Assembly: GCA_002373775.1 (NCBI GenBank)
Contig: DFJW01000012.1
Span: forward strand, 1 to 7,412
Length of the DNA: 7,412 nt
Reading direction: 5' to 3'
DNA from: Ruminococcus flavefaciens
GTDB taxonomy: Bacteria; Bacillota; Clostridia; Oscillospirales; Ruminococcaceae
The notes beneath the pieces are model-generated. The model saw only the letters and a program-made list of their open reading frames with translations. It was not told the origin of the DNA and ran no database searches. This document shows positions 1-7,207 of this stretch, one piece after another. Every line of letters starts with the position of its first letter. The stretch's first letter is position 1. Both the position numbers and the translations under genes were made by a program.

Positions 1-872
1 TACTCGCAGCGGCGCTGGTGGTGCTGACAGGGTGCAGCTCCCGAAAAGCAGCTTCTTCTTCGCGTACCGAAGACCTGCCCGATACCCTTTCGGCTGAGGA
101 AGTTGAGCTGCCTGATAATAAAGCTGCATACCGCTGTACTTCATATCAGTATGAAAACGATGAACTGGTCTGCAAATACTTTCAGGACTTTGACGACCAT
201 GATAACATCATCAGATCGGAGACCGCCGGTGATCCCGAAAATATGGAGCTGACGAAGCTTTACAGCTATACCTATGACCAAAACGGCAATGTCACTGCAA
301 AGACCCAGAGCTATGCAGATCCGCCGTCCACGGACAGGGACATTTACTTCCATGACAGGTTCTGTTACTATGACGACGGAACGCTGAAATACCATGTCAA
401 TTACACCAAGGACAGTGATTCGGGACTGTGGAAAAAGAATTACCGCAAGGAATATGACAGCCACGGCAGCGAGGTGCTGTATATTTCCTATAACTCCGAC
501 GGAAGTACCGACTATCGCAGCGAAACGCAATGTGAGTATGACAGCAGCGGTAATCTCGCAAAGGAAACATGGCACAGCGACGGTTCATCTCAGGTGACCG
601 AATATACCTACGATGATGCAGGGAATATCCTCACCGCTGTAAGAACGGAATCCTCGGAGGATTCGGACGAAAGCTTCGTATATAAGACCGAGTATGCTTA
701 CGACAGCAGGGGCAATCTCATAAAAGAAACAAAAACGGATCCGTATGATGTAACGGTCTCAACAGAGTATGAGTACGACGAAACGGACAGACTTATACAT
801 AAGAACATCATCGGTACCGGATCAGATGTGCATACAACGTACAGATACGAGTACGAAAAAATATCCGGTTAA
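1..872 (+). CDS. YD-repeat (RHS-like) surface lipoprotein, 5' end missing
   Basis: The open frame continues to the left edge (first full codon at base 3), so the true start lies outside the window; the GTG at 18 falls inside the signal peptide and is not the start. The visible N-terminus reads LAAALVVLTGC, the end of a type II signal peptide with lipobox L-T-G-C (Cys codon at 33-35), followed by a Ser-rich linker. The protein is therefore expected to be lipid-anchored on the outer face of the membrane. From about base 260 to the end it is built of imperfect repeats of about 20-35 residues of the form Y-x-Y-D-x-x-G-N-L/I, such as YTYDQNGNV, CEYDSSGNL, YTYDDAGNI and YAYDSRGNL. This is the YD/RHS repeat known from RHS and teneurin shells. 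It is far shorter than RHS toxins and has no RHS core or toxin domain in view. Its role is unknown; binding of wall or carbohydrate ligands is only a guess. The next gene starts 29 bases downstream. Confidence 0.85.
   Translation, partial: LAAALVVLTGCSSRKAASSSRTEDLPDTLSAEEVELPDNKAAYRCTSYQYENDELVCKYFQDFDDHDNIIRSETAGDPENMELTKLYSYTYDQNGNVTAKTQSYADPPSTDRDIYFHDRFCYYDDGTLKYHVNYTKDSDSGLWKKNYRKEYDSHGSEVLYISYNSDGSTDYRSETQCEYDSSGNLAKETWHSDGSSQVTEYTYDDAGNILTAVRTESSEDSDESFVYKTEYAYDSRGNLIKETKTDPYDVTVSTEYEYDETDRLIHKNIIGTGSDVHTTYRYEYEKISG
264..857 (+). repeat. tandem YD-type protein repeats
   Basis: About seven degenerate YD repeats are encoded in tandem. The clearest start near bases 270, 534, 603 and 696 and share Tyr-Asp followed three or four residues later by Gly-Asn-Leu/Ile/Val. 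More degenerate copies lie between them (YYDDGTLKY, EYDSHGSEV) and at the C-terminus (EYDETDRLI). The DNA of the copies has diverged, so this is an old protein-level repeat and not a recent DNA duplication. Confidence 0.75.
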
Positions 873-901
873 TAATGAATTGATATAAGGAGGACATTAT
901 C

Positions 902-2083
902 ATGTCAAATGAAATGCAGTTAAAGTACGGCTGTAACCCCAATCAGAAGCCTTCAAGAGTCTATATGGCTGACGGCAGCGAGCTCCCTATCGAGGTGCTC
1001 TGCGGAAAGCCCGGCTATATCAACCTGCTTGACGCCTTCAACGGCTGGCAGCTGGTAAAGGAGCTGAAGGCTGCTACGGGTATGTGTGCAGCTACTTCAT
1101 TCAAGCACGTTTCACCTGCGGGCGCTGCTATCGGCAGACCTCTCAGCGATGATCTCAAGAAGATCTACTGGGTAGACGATCTGGGCGAGCTCACTCCCCT
1201 TGCAAGCGCTTACGCAAGAGCAAGAGGCGCTGACAGAATGTCCTCTTACGGCGATTTCATCGCTCTTTCCGACAAGGTGGACGTTTGCACAGCAAAGATG
1301 ATCCAGCGCGAGGTATCCGACGGCATTATCGCTCCCGACTATGATCCCGAGGCTCTTGAGATACTCAAGTCCAAGAGAAAGGGCACATACTGCATACTCA
1401 AAATGGACGAGAACTACAAGCCCGCTCCCATCGAGACAAAGCAGGTATACGGCGTTTCCTTCGAGCAGGGACGCAATGAGCTCGACATCAACCGTGAGCT
1501 CCTCTCCAACATCGTTACAGAGAACAAGGATATCCCCGACGACAAGAAGGACGACCTCCTTATCTCTCTCATCACTCTCAAATACACACAGTCCAACTCC
1601 GTTTGCTACGTCAAGGACGGTCAGGCTATCGGTATCGGTGCAGGACAGCAGTCCCGTATCCACTGCACACGTCTCGCAGGTCAGAAGGCTGACAACTGGT
1701 GGCTTAGACAGTCTCCCAAGGTAATGGGACTCCAGTTCGTTGACGACATCCGCCGTGCTGACCGTGACAATGCAATCGACGTATATATCGGCGATGAGTA
1801 CGAGGACGTTCTCCGAGAGGGCGAGTGGCAGAGGATATTCAAGGTAAAGCCCGAGGTATTCACTGTTGAAGAGAAGAAGGCATGGCTGGCTAAGAATACA
1901 GACGTTTGTCTCGGCTCTGACGCATTCTTCCCCTTCGGCGACAACATCGAGAGAGCTAAGAAGTCAGGTGTTGCATACATTGCAGAGCCCGGCGGTTCTA
2001 TCCGTGACGACAATGTTATCGAGACCTGCAACAAGTACAACATCGCTATGGCATTCACTGGCATCAGACTCTTCCACCACTGA
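902..2083 (+). CDS. stand-alone AICAR transformylase (phosphoribosylaminoimidazolecarboxamide formyltransferase)
   Basis: This enzyme transfers the formyl group of 10-formyl-THF to AICAR, giving FAICAR, the ninth step of de novo purine synthesis in the cytosol. The 393 residues match only the transformylase half of bifunctional PurH/ATIC; the N-terminal IMP cyclohydrolase domain is absent. Recognisable blocks in order are LKYGCNPNQ (7-15), the catalytic Lys-His of SFKHVSPAG (K68, H69), ARARGADRMSSYGDF (105-119), DGIIAPDYDPEA (140-151), KYTQSNSVCY (227-236, with the Asn equivalent to the catalytic Asn of human ATIC), IGIGAGQQSRIHCTRLAG (233-250 region), SDAFFPFGDN and the C-terminal RLFHH. The match to the family is full length and the catalytic residues are kept. 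The substrate-binding Arg-Tyr-Gly of ATIC is Lys-Tyr-Gly here, which I believe is normal in this bacterial subfamily. The start is fixed by AAGGAGG at 887-893, 8 bases before the ATG. FAICAR must be closed to IMP by a separate cyclohydrolase. It is often annotated purH, but that symbol implies the fused enzyme. Confidence 0.95.
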   Translation: MSNEMQLKYGCNPNQKPSRVYMADGSELPIEVLCGKPGYINLLDAFNGWQLVKELKAATGMCAATSFKHVSPAGAAIGRPLSDDLKKIYWVDDLGELTPLASAYARARGADRMSSYGDFIALSDKVDVCTAKMIQREVSDGIIAPDYDPEALEILKSKRKGTYCILKMDENYKPAPIETKQVYGVSFEQGRNELDINRELLSNIVTENKDIPDDKKDDLLISLITLKYTQSNSVCYVKDGQAIGIGAGQQSRIHCTRLAGQKADNWWLRQSPKVMGLQFVDDIRRADRDNAIDVYIGDEYEDVLREGEWQRIFKVKPEVFTVEEKKAWLAKNTDVCLGSDAFFPFGDNIERAKKSGVAYIAEPGGSIRDDNVIETCNKYNIAMAFTGIRLFHH

Positions 2084-2157
2084 TAAGATCAGAGGTTTCA
2101 CTGCAATCAAGATAAAAACTGAGACAGGGGTACGTCTCACATGATATAGGAGAGGAA

Positions 2158-3177
2158 ATGAAAATACTTAAATTCACAGCATTCCTGTGCGCAATGCTCA
2201 TCTGTGCAGGCTGCTCCTCCGGGGGCAGTTCCGCAGATGATGAAGTACCTGCGCCTTCGATAGTTATGCCGGAGGATTTTCCCGAGGAAGAAACTACCGA
2301 AAAACCAACTCTTTCAAACCAGTCACAGACTTTCAGCAGCGATGACGGCATGTTCAAATTTGCCATAGACAGCGTGCTTGAAAGATCAAATGACAAGAAA
2401 TTCTCAGATTATGAATTTCATTTCCGCATAAAAGAAGAAGATCTTCATCTCTGCGTTATGACCGTTTCAGGTTCGCATCAGACTGCTAAGGGCTTTTCAG
2501 ATCATCTGATAAAAGAGATAAGCGACGATTATCTGAACCTTACAGGTCAGGAGGGAGAGATCAACGGCATGCCCGCATATAAAGCCCATGCCGACTGCCC
2601 TTCCTACGGAGAGAACTATAAGTTCGGCTATGCTGCCGTTCAGTACGGCAACGGCGATCTTTTCATCGTCATCGGCATTTCACCGGACAGCAGTGCGGAA
2701 TATTGCAGTATCCTTGCAGATGATCTGTTGAATTCAGTTATATATAAAGGAAAAGATGTCCGCACCAAGGACGCGACTGTTGACAATGCTTACTTCAAAG
2801 CAACTGTATCTCCAGATTTCTATGTGGAATCATCGGACGACCGAAGCATGCAGGCAGTGATAAATCTTCAGGAGTCACTTGATGAGGCTTTCTGCTCAAT
2901 GCGGCTGGAAGCTCACCCCGGCAGCAGTTCAGCATCTGTGATAAGCTCAGATACTGACGAGGAAGACGTATACGCCGGTCAGGAGGAGATTCTCGGCTGT
3001 ACAGCCCAGAAGTATACCTGTAAGCTTGAACTGCTGGATCAGGATATACAGATAGATACTTTCTACCTCGACCATAACGGCACATGCTACAGTGTATCTT
3101 TTATATCAACTGAAGAGCATTCGGCTATCTTCCGCATGAAGATGCAGCCGCTGCTTGACAACATCACATTGAAATAG
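2158..3177 (+). CDS. lipoprotein with two tandem modules, function unknown
   Basis: A 339-residue secreted lipoprotein. The N-terminus has a Lys-containing head, a hydrophobic stretch and a lipobox at C19 (I-C-A-G-C; Cys at -3 is slightly unusual), then an acidic Ser/Pro/Glu linker to about residue 57. Two modules of similar plan follow, at about 58-198 and 206-339. Each has an early strand (MFKFAIDS; YFKATVSP), a central Gly motif (GEINGMPAYK at 133-142; EEILGCTAQK at 276-285), an Asn-Gly turn followed by a hydrophobic strand (NGDLFIVI; NGTCYSVSF) and an ending of the form LLxxxxx (LLNSVIY at 190-196; LLDNITL at 332-338). The layout resembles small alpha/beta folds of the PsbP/DcrB type, but that is inference and was not tested. 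I do not recognise a named family. The start is supported by AGGAG at 2148-2152. The next gene begins 14 bases after the stop and encodes a related protein. Confidence 0.85.
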   Translation: MKILKFTAFLCAMLICAGCSSGGSSADDEVPAPSIVMPEDFPEEETTEKPTLSNQSQTFSSDDGMFKFAIDSVLERSNDKKFSDYEFHFRIKEEDLHLCVMTVSGSHQTAKGFSDHLIKEISDDYLNLTGQEGEINGMPAYKAHADCPSYGENYKFGYAAVQYGNGDLFIVIGISPDSSAEYCSILADDLLNSVIYKGKDVRTKDATVDNAYFKATVSPDFYVESSDDRSMQAVINLQESLDEAFCSMRLEAHPGSSSASVISSDTDEEDVYAGQEEILGCTAQKYTCKLELLDQDIQIDTFYLDHNGTCYSVSFISTEEHSAIFRMKMQPLLDNITLK

Positions 3178-3191
3178 CAGGGAGACGCGAT

Positions 3192-4751
3192 ATGAACAGA
3201 TATTTCAGAATGGCTGCTGCTTCTATAATAACAGCCGCTATGTTTACAGCATGCTCATCCAAAAACAGCTCTTCGTCCGGCACTGACGAAACAGTGACTC
3301 TTCCAAAGAACAGCATCTCTGCTGAGGAACTGAGTTTCGGCGACACTTCGCCTTATGCTATGGAAAGTTTCAGGCTGAATGTCAGCGATGAACTCACAGC
3401 CTCAGAAGGCGAAGAAGATTCCGTTATATTCATACCTAAGTCCAATCCGATAATCATACAGGTAATTGAGTATCACGGCAGTAACCTCACCTCTGCCGCC
3501 AACGCTGAAGGCATATGCAAGGAATATGAGAAAAAAGGACAGGAGGCTGTATGGGAGAACTATGACGTTCCCGGCTTTGACTGTGCTGTGATAAAGACAA
3601 AGACAGATGCAGAGGAAATGCCTGAATTTGCTGACTATGCAGCTGTCAACATGTACTATGTGACCATTGAGCATCACACTCTTCTCATCGCTGTGGGCTA
3701 TGCGGAAGGTTATGAGGATATTGCCGCTCAGTACGGAGACCACATGCTCAGCGGACTTGAATACACCGGCGAGTACTTGCTTCCCACTGAGCCTTACACG
3801 TTCGAAAACGAGTTCTTTTCTGTAAATGCCCAGCCAAAGTGGTTCGTTTCACAGACTAAGGAGACAGACACCGCAAAAGGCTCTGCATCCGTGAGATTTG
3901 AATATTCACACGCTGATTCGGATTATAATTACCTCACCAGATATACCATAGAGGCTGATTTTTCAGGAGAGCACAGTTCGGCGGAAGAGGCTGCAAGAGA
4001 ATTCTATGACACCAATTCTCAGAAGGAAAACAGTAACACTGTCCGCCGTGAGAATTACTCGATAGATGAAGAAGAGCTTTTCGGTCTCACTGCATGGTGT
4101 GTAAGCTTTGACATGAAAATGGACGACGGACTGCTCAACTACAGCTACACGAACCGCTATGTGGAGGATAACGGCGTCATATACATCATTTCATCGAACA
4201 TTCCGCTGAATGACGATGGAACAGCAGCGGCAGACATACAGGAACTCATCGACGGCACGACACTGAAAGCCCCTGATGAAAGCACACTGAGCAGTATGCG
4301 TCAGGAACATACAGACTCTTCAAATCCTGAGTACAGATACAAGGATGCTGTGTTCCATATGAAGAGCGGTATGGAGCTGAAGTCCGACACAGATTATGAT
4401 ATGACATTCGGAGGTTACGGTGCTGATATCAGCATCTCTCAGCATGATCTTGATGATGCTCCGTCACTCACTTATTACACCGATCTGGTTTATCAGGAAC
4501 TTATGGACCAGAGCAAAGGCAGCTATCTCACAAGAGACAAATTCACTGTCGGTGACAGGAAGTTCGATTCTGTCACCTTCACAGGCGATGAATACGACCT
4601 GTTCCCCGGTGAGATCGCAAAGTGCTGCTATACGCTCTATAACGATAAGATATATGAGATTCGCCTTGTATACAACGTCGATGATGAAGACGCTGAGGCA
4701 GCAGGTGAAGATTTCCTGAACAGTATGCTCGAATCACTCACTTTCAATTGA
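3192..4751 (+). CDS. lipoprotein with three tandem modules, function unknown
   Basis: A 519-residue lipoprotein with lipobox F-T-A-C (C21) after a hydrophobic signal, and a Ser-rich linker to about residue 55. Three modules follow, at about 56-193, 200-360 and 378-519, with the same order of elements as the preceding protein. These are a central Gly motif (VPGFDCAVIK around 126-135; ELFGLTAWCVSF at 295-306; VGDRKFDSVTF at 453-463), a strand after a polar turn (HHTLLIAV; NGVIYIIS; NDKIYEIRL) and a helix ending in MLSGLEY (185-191), LIDGTTL (352-358) or MLESLTF (512-518). The two neighbouring lipoproteins therefore look like products of module duplication. There are no obvious catalytic residues, metal ligands or sortase signal. 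AGGGAG lies 7 bases before the ATG, and the gap to the previous stop is 14 bases, so the two genes are almost certainly co-transcribed. purD begins 19 bases downstream. Confidence 0.85.
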   Translation: MNRYFRMAAASIITAAMFTACSSKNSSSSGTDETVTLPKNSISAEELSFGDTSPYAMESFRLNVSDELTASEGEEDSVIFIPKSNPIIIQVIEYHGSNLTSAANAEGICKEYEKKGQEAVWENYDVPGFDCAVIKTKTDAEEMPEFADYAAVNMYYVTIEHHTLLIAVGYAEGYEDIAAQYGDHMLSGLEYTGEYLLPTEPYTFENEFFSVNAQPKWFVSQTKETDTAKGSASVRFEYSHADSDYNYLTRYTIEADFSGEHSSAEEAAREFYDTNSQKENSNTVRRENYSIDEEELFGLTAWCVSFDMKMDDGLLNYSYTNRYVEDNGVIYIISSNIPLNDDGTAAADIQELIDGTTLKAPDESTLSSMRQEHTDSSNPEYRYKDAVFHMKSGMELKSDTDYDMTFGGYGADISISQHDLDDAPSLTYYTDLVYQELMDQSKGSYLTRDKFTVGDRKFDSVTFTGDEYDLFPGEIAKCCYTLYNDKIYEIRLVYNVDDEDAEAAGEDFLNSMLESLTFN

Positions 4752-4770
4752 TTATAAGGAGGATACCCCA

Positions 4771-6063
4771 ATGAAAAATGTATTAGTAGTAGGAGGCGGC
4801 GGCAGAGAGCACGCTATAATAATGAAGCTCGCTGAAAGCCCAAATGTAGGAAAGCTGTATTGCACTCCCGGCAACGGAGGCATATCAAAATACGCTGAGT
4901 GTTTCAGCGTCGGTGCAACAGACATCGAAGGCGTTGTAGCTCTCGCAAAGCAGCTGAAACCTGATATGGTCGTTGTTGCTCCTGATGATCCGCTGGTCCT
5001 CGGAATGGTTGACGCTCTCCAGGCAGAAGGCTTCATGACATTCGGTCCCAAGGCAAATGCTGCTATTATTGAAGGCTCAAAGGTATTCTCCAAGGAACTC
5101 ATGAAGAAATACGGCATCCCTACCGCTTTCTATGAAGTATTCACTGAATCTGACAAGGCTATCGCTTACCTAAAGGAGCAGAACAGCTACCCGGCGGTTA
5201 TCAAGGCTGACGGACTTGCACTCGGAAAGGGCGTTATCATCGCTCAGAACGAGGAAGAAGCTGTACAGGCTGTACACGACATGATAGATGAGCTGAAATT
5301 CGGAAAGAGCTCAGCCCGCATTGTCATTGAAGAATTCCTCACCGGTCCTGAGGTATCTGTGCTTTCCTTCACTGACGGCAAAACAGTCGTTCCAATGATC
5401 TCATCAATGGATCATAAGCGCGCTCTCGACGGCGACAAAGGTCTCAACACAGGCGGAATGGGAACTATATCCCCCAATCCCTGCTACACTGATGAGATCG
5501 CCAAGGAGTGCATGGAGAAGATATTCCTGCCGACCATAAACGCTATGAACGCTGAGGGCAGGACTTTTGAAGGCTGCCTCTATTTCGGACTCATGATAAC
5601 TCCTAAGGGACCTAAGGTAATAGAGTACAACTGCCGTTTCGGCGATCCCGAGACACAGGTAGTGCTTCCAATGCTTGACGCTGACCTCTATGAGATATTT
5701 GAGGCTATATACAATCACGAACTCGACAAGGTGGATATAAAGTGGCACAAGGGCAGCTGTGCATGCGTTGTAATGGCAAGCGGCGGTTACCCTGAAAGCT
5801 ATCCCAAGGGCATCGTAATGAACGGATTAGACGACAAGGGACAGATAGACGGCTGCTTCGTATACCATGCCGGCACAAAACTCAGCGAAAACGGCGAATT
5901 CCTCACAAACGGCGGCCGTGTGATCGGTGTTACTGCCAAGGGCGACGATCTTCAGTCTGCACTTGACAAGGCGTATGAGGGCGTATCAAAGATCAGCTTT
6001 GAAGGTGCTCACTACAGGAAGGATATCGGTCAGAGAGCACTCAGCGCTCTCGGCAAGGAGTAA
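4771..6063 (+). CDS. purD: phosphoribosylamine-glycine ligase (GAR synthetase)
   Basis: PurD joins glycine to 5-phosphoribosylamine using ATP, giving GAR, the second step of purine synthesis. At 430 residues it is the usual bacterial length and appears complete. Visible family features in order: the N-terminal loop VVGGGGREHA (6-15), PGNGG (33-37), APDDPLVLG (70-78; the family usually has APE here, so Asp72 is a conservative change), FGP and EGSKVFSK (81-108), the ATP-grasp segment PAVIKADGLALGKGVII (141-157), IEEFLTGPEVS (186-196), DHKRALDGDKG and NTGGMG (214-231), the metal and ATP-binding EYNCRFGDPETQ (285-296), and C-terminal domain signatures YHAGT (365-369) and GGRVIGVTA (381-389). The start is fixed by AAGGAGG at 4756-4762. 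It follows the modular lipoproteins by 19 bases and leads directly into the membrane-protein gene, 3 bases away. Confidence 0.97.
   Translation: MKNVLVVGGGGREHAIIMKLAESPNVGKLYCTPGNGGISKYAECFSVGATDIEGVVALAKQLKPDMVVVAPDDPLVLGMVDALQAEGFMTFGPKANAAIIEGSKVFSKELMKKYGIPTAFYEVFTESDKAIAYLKEQNSYPAVIKADGLALGKGVIIAQNEEEAVQAVHDMIDELKFGKSSARIVIEEFLTGPEVSVLSFTDGKTVVPMISSMDHKRALDGDKGLNTGGMGTISPNPCYTDEIAKECMEKIFLPTINAMNAEGRTFEGCLYFGLMITPKGPKVIEYNCRFGDPETQVVLPMLDADLYEIFEAIYNHELDKVDIKWHKGSCACVVMASGGYPESYPKGIVMNGLDDKGQIDGCFVYHAGTKLSENGEFLTNGGRVIGVTAKGDDLQSALDKAYEGVSKISFEGAHYRKDIGQRALSALGKE
6055..6060 (+). promoter_or_regulatory. ribosome binding site inside the end of purD
   Basis: AAGGAG forms the last two codons of purD (Lys-Glu) and lies 6 bases before the ATG at 6067. 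It fixes that start and implies translational coupling, since ribosomes finishing purD would sit over the next gene's binding site. Confidence 0.75.
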
Positions 6064-6066
6064 GAT

Positions 6067-6789
6067 ATGCATGAAAGGCTGAACAGAGGACTTACCTTCG
6101 GACTTATCGGCAATGCACTCTTCATAGCTTTCGCTTTTATCACTCTCGTATTATTCTACAGGACCGAAGGAACGAGCAAGATACTTGAGGTACTGGCATA
6201 CGCCTGTGACATCAGCGGCTTCTTCTTCCTGATGTTCGGAAACTACCTCATCATTACCGCTATACGCGGAAGGCTTCTTTTCAAGATAGGCTTCACGCTC
6301 TATATCATAATGGAAGCTCTGATGATGGTACTGGAACTCAATTCCTTTGAAGTATCGTCATTCTATAAGCCGTATTCTCTTGCTCTTGCCATATTCCATT
6401 CGCTGATATCAGCAGCGGTATGCTTCTCGTTCCTCTATCTTGATCCGTACAAGACATCTCTTGAGGTCACGATAATCATATGCGTAGGATTGATCCTCGG
6501 CGGAATGTTCGGAAATATAATCGGCGTAAGAATATACTTCAGCATCTTCGTAAACGCTGTGGCTTATACTGCACTTTTCATAACCATAAAGAAGCTCATA
6601 GCAAGAGAGGATATCGAGATAGACTGTCACGGCGATTCAGCCCGTGAAGCTGTGTATTCCAATGTGTTCTTCGATGACGATAAAAAGAAAAAGCCTGCCG
6701 CATCAGGCAGTGAAAAAACTGAGCCTGCCGGTGACGATACCGCAGCAGATACAGGATCATCACAGGACGCAGAAAACGATAATACCTGA
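6067..6789 (+). CDS. six-helix integral membrane protein, function unknown
   Basis: A 240-residue membrane protein with hydrophobic segments at about 9-31, 41-66, 70-91, 103-125, 133-152 and 155-175. A hydrophilic tail of about 65 residues follows. The basic residues around KKLIAR (175-180) after the last helix suggest that the tail is cytoplasmic. The tail contains KKKK (206-209) and then a disordered Ala/Ser/Asp/Glu-rich end. I recognise no transporter, enzyme or receptor motif. It starts 3 bases after purD with a binding site inside purD, so it is very likely expressed with purD. A purine-related role, such as nucleobase handling, would be guesswork from position alone. The operon ends here: a hairpin begins 7 bases after the stop. 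Confidence 0.85.
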   Translation: MHERLNRGLTFGLIGNALFIAFAFITLVLFYRTEGTSKILEVLAYACDISGFFFLMFGNYLIITAIRGRLLFKIGFTLYIIMEALMMVLELNSFEVSSFYKPYSLALAIFHSLISAAVCFSFLYLDPYKTSLEVTIIICVGLILGGMFGNIIGVRIYFSIFVNAVAYTALFITIKKLIAREDIEIDCHGDSAREAVYSNVFFDDDKKKKPAASGSEKTEPAGDDTAADTGSSQDAENDNT

Positions 6790-6795
6790 ATCATT

Positions 6796-6834
6796 AAAGG
6801 GACTGCAAGTTCATTGCAGTCCCTTTGGTCTTTT
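6796..6834 (+). terminator. intrinsic terminator of the purine/lipoprotein gene run
   Basis: A perfect 13-bp stem (AAAGGGACTGCAA at 6796-6808 pairing with 6814-6826) closes a 5-base loop, GTTCA, and is followed by TTTGGTCTTTT. The Ts are interrupted by GGTC, so the tail is imperfect, but the stem is strong and well placed. On the opposite strand the stem is followed by TTTAATGATT, so it may also end transcription of the convergent gene, whose stop codon lies in the loop. Confidence 0.8.
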
Positions 6835-7206
6835 GGAATTAACTCCCGTAACTCCGCCTGCTGCACCGCATATCAGCAGTGTCAGAAGCTTCAATATGCC
6901 CGGCATGCTTCCTGATGATATCACTGAGTATACGGCTATGACCGCATATATCAGTCCGCCGCACAGGCTGCCTTCCAGCAAACCTCTGTGCCGCCTGTAT
7001 TTTCCGAGCAGCATGGAGCTGCATGTTCCGCTTATCATGAGCGACACATAGATCAGAAGCCGGACTGCGCTCAGATCGTCCATAAAGAAGCATATCGCTG
7101 CTGAAAACAGTACTATGCTCAGTAAAAGGCATGCCACGCCTAAAGTTACAGCTATAATAAATGAAGGCAGCGTCTTCTCCCATATACTGCTGCTGTGTCT
7201 GCGCAT
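6811..7206 (-). CDS. small four-helix membrane protein, TIGR04086 type
   Basis: A 131-residue membrane protein with hydrophobic segments at about 14-41, 48-67, 77-98 and 103-122, short loops and a basic N-terminus (MRRH). The length, the four-helix plan, the LxGSLCGGLIYA segment (77-88) and the C-terminal GAAGGVTGVN (114-123) fit the TIGR04086 family of Firmicute membrane proteins. The function of that family is unknown; its genes are, to my knowledge, often beside yajC. I place the start at the ATG at 7204-7206 because GGAGG (7214-7218 on this strand) is 7 bases upstream; a TTG one codon earlier would have only 4 bases of spacing. The last codons (Lys-Gly-Leu-Gln, stop) form one arm and the loop of the convergent terminator hairpin. 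The gene lies 53 bases after the stop of the upstream reading frame. Confidence 0.75.
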   Translation of the reverse strand: MRRHSSSIWEKTLPSFIIAVTLGVACLLLSIVLFSAAICFFMDDLSAVRLLIYVSLMISGTCSSMLLGKYRRHRGLLEGSLCGGLIYAVIAVYSVISSGSMPGILKLLTLLICGAAGGVTGVNSKRPKGLQ

Positions 7207-7207
7207 C

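Noticed and set aside
141..575. A 144-codon minus-strand frame rich in Val and Ile, resembling a membrane protein
   Set aside because: It is antisense to the Tyr-Asp and Asn/Asp-rich repeats of the lipoprotein gene, which read as Val/Ile on the reverse strand. The plus frame has a clear lipobox and repeats.
1112..1663. A 183-codon open frame on the minus strand inside the AICAR transformylase gene
   Set aside because: It lies wholly opposite a gene with unmistakable full-length family similarity, has a composition typical of antisense codons, and has no ribosome binding site I can see.
2120..2139. A 6-bp inverted repeat (TGAGAC / GTCTCA, 8-base loop) in the 74-base gap after the transformylase gene
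   Set aside because: The stem is short, has no T tract, and resembles no riboswitch or operator I know. It could slow read-through or stabilise RNA, but the evidence is too thin to call a feature. No convincing promoter boxes were seen in the gap either.
4752..5117. A 121-codon minus-strand frame opposite the start of purD
   Set aside because: It is antisense to the strongly conserved N-terminal domain of purD, with Pro/Ser/Thr-rich shadow composition.
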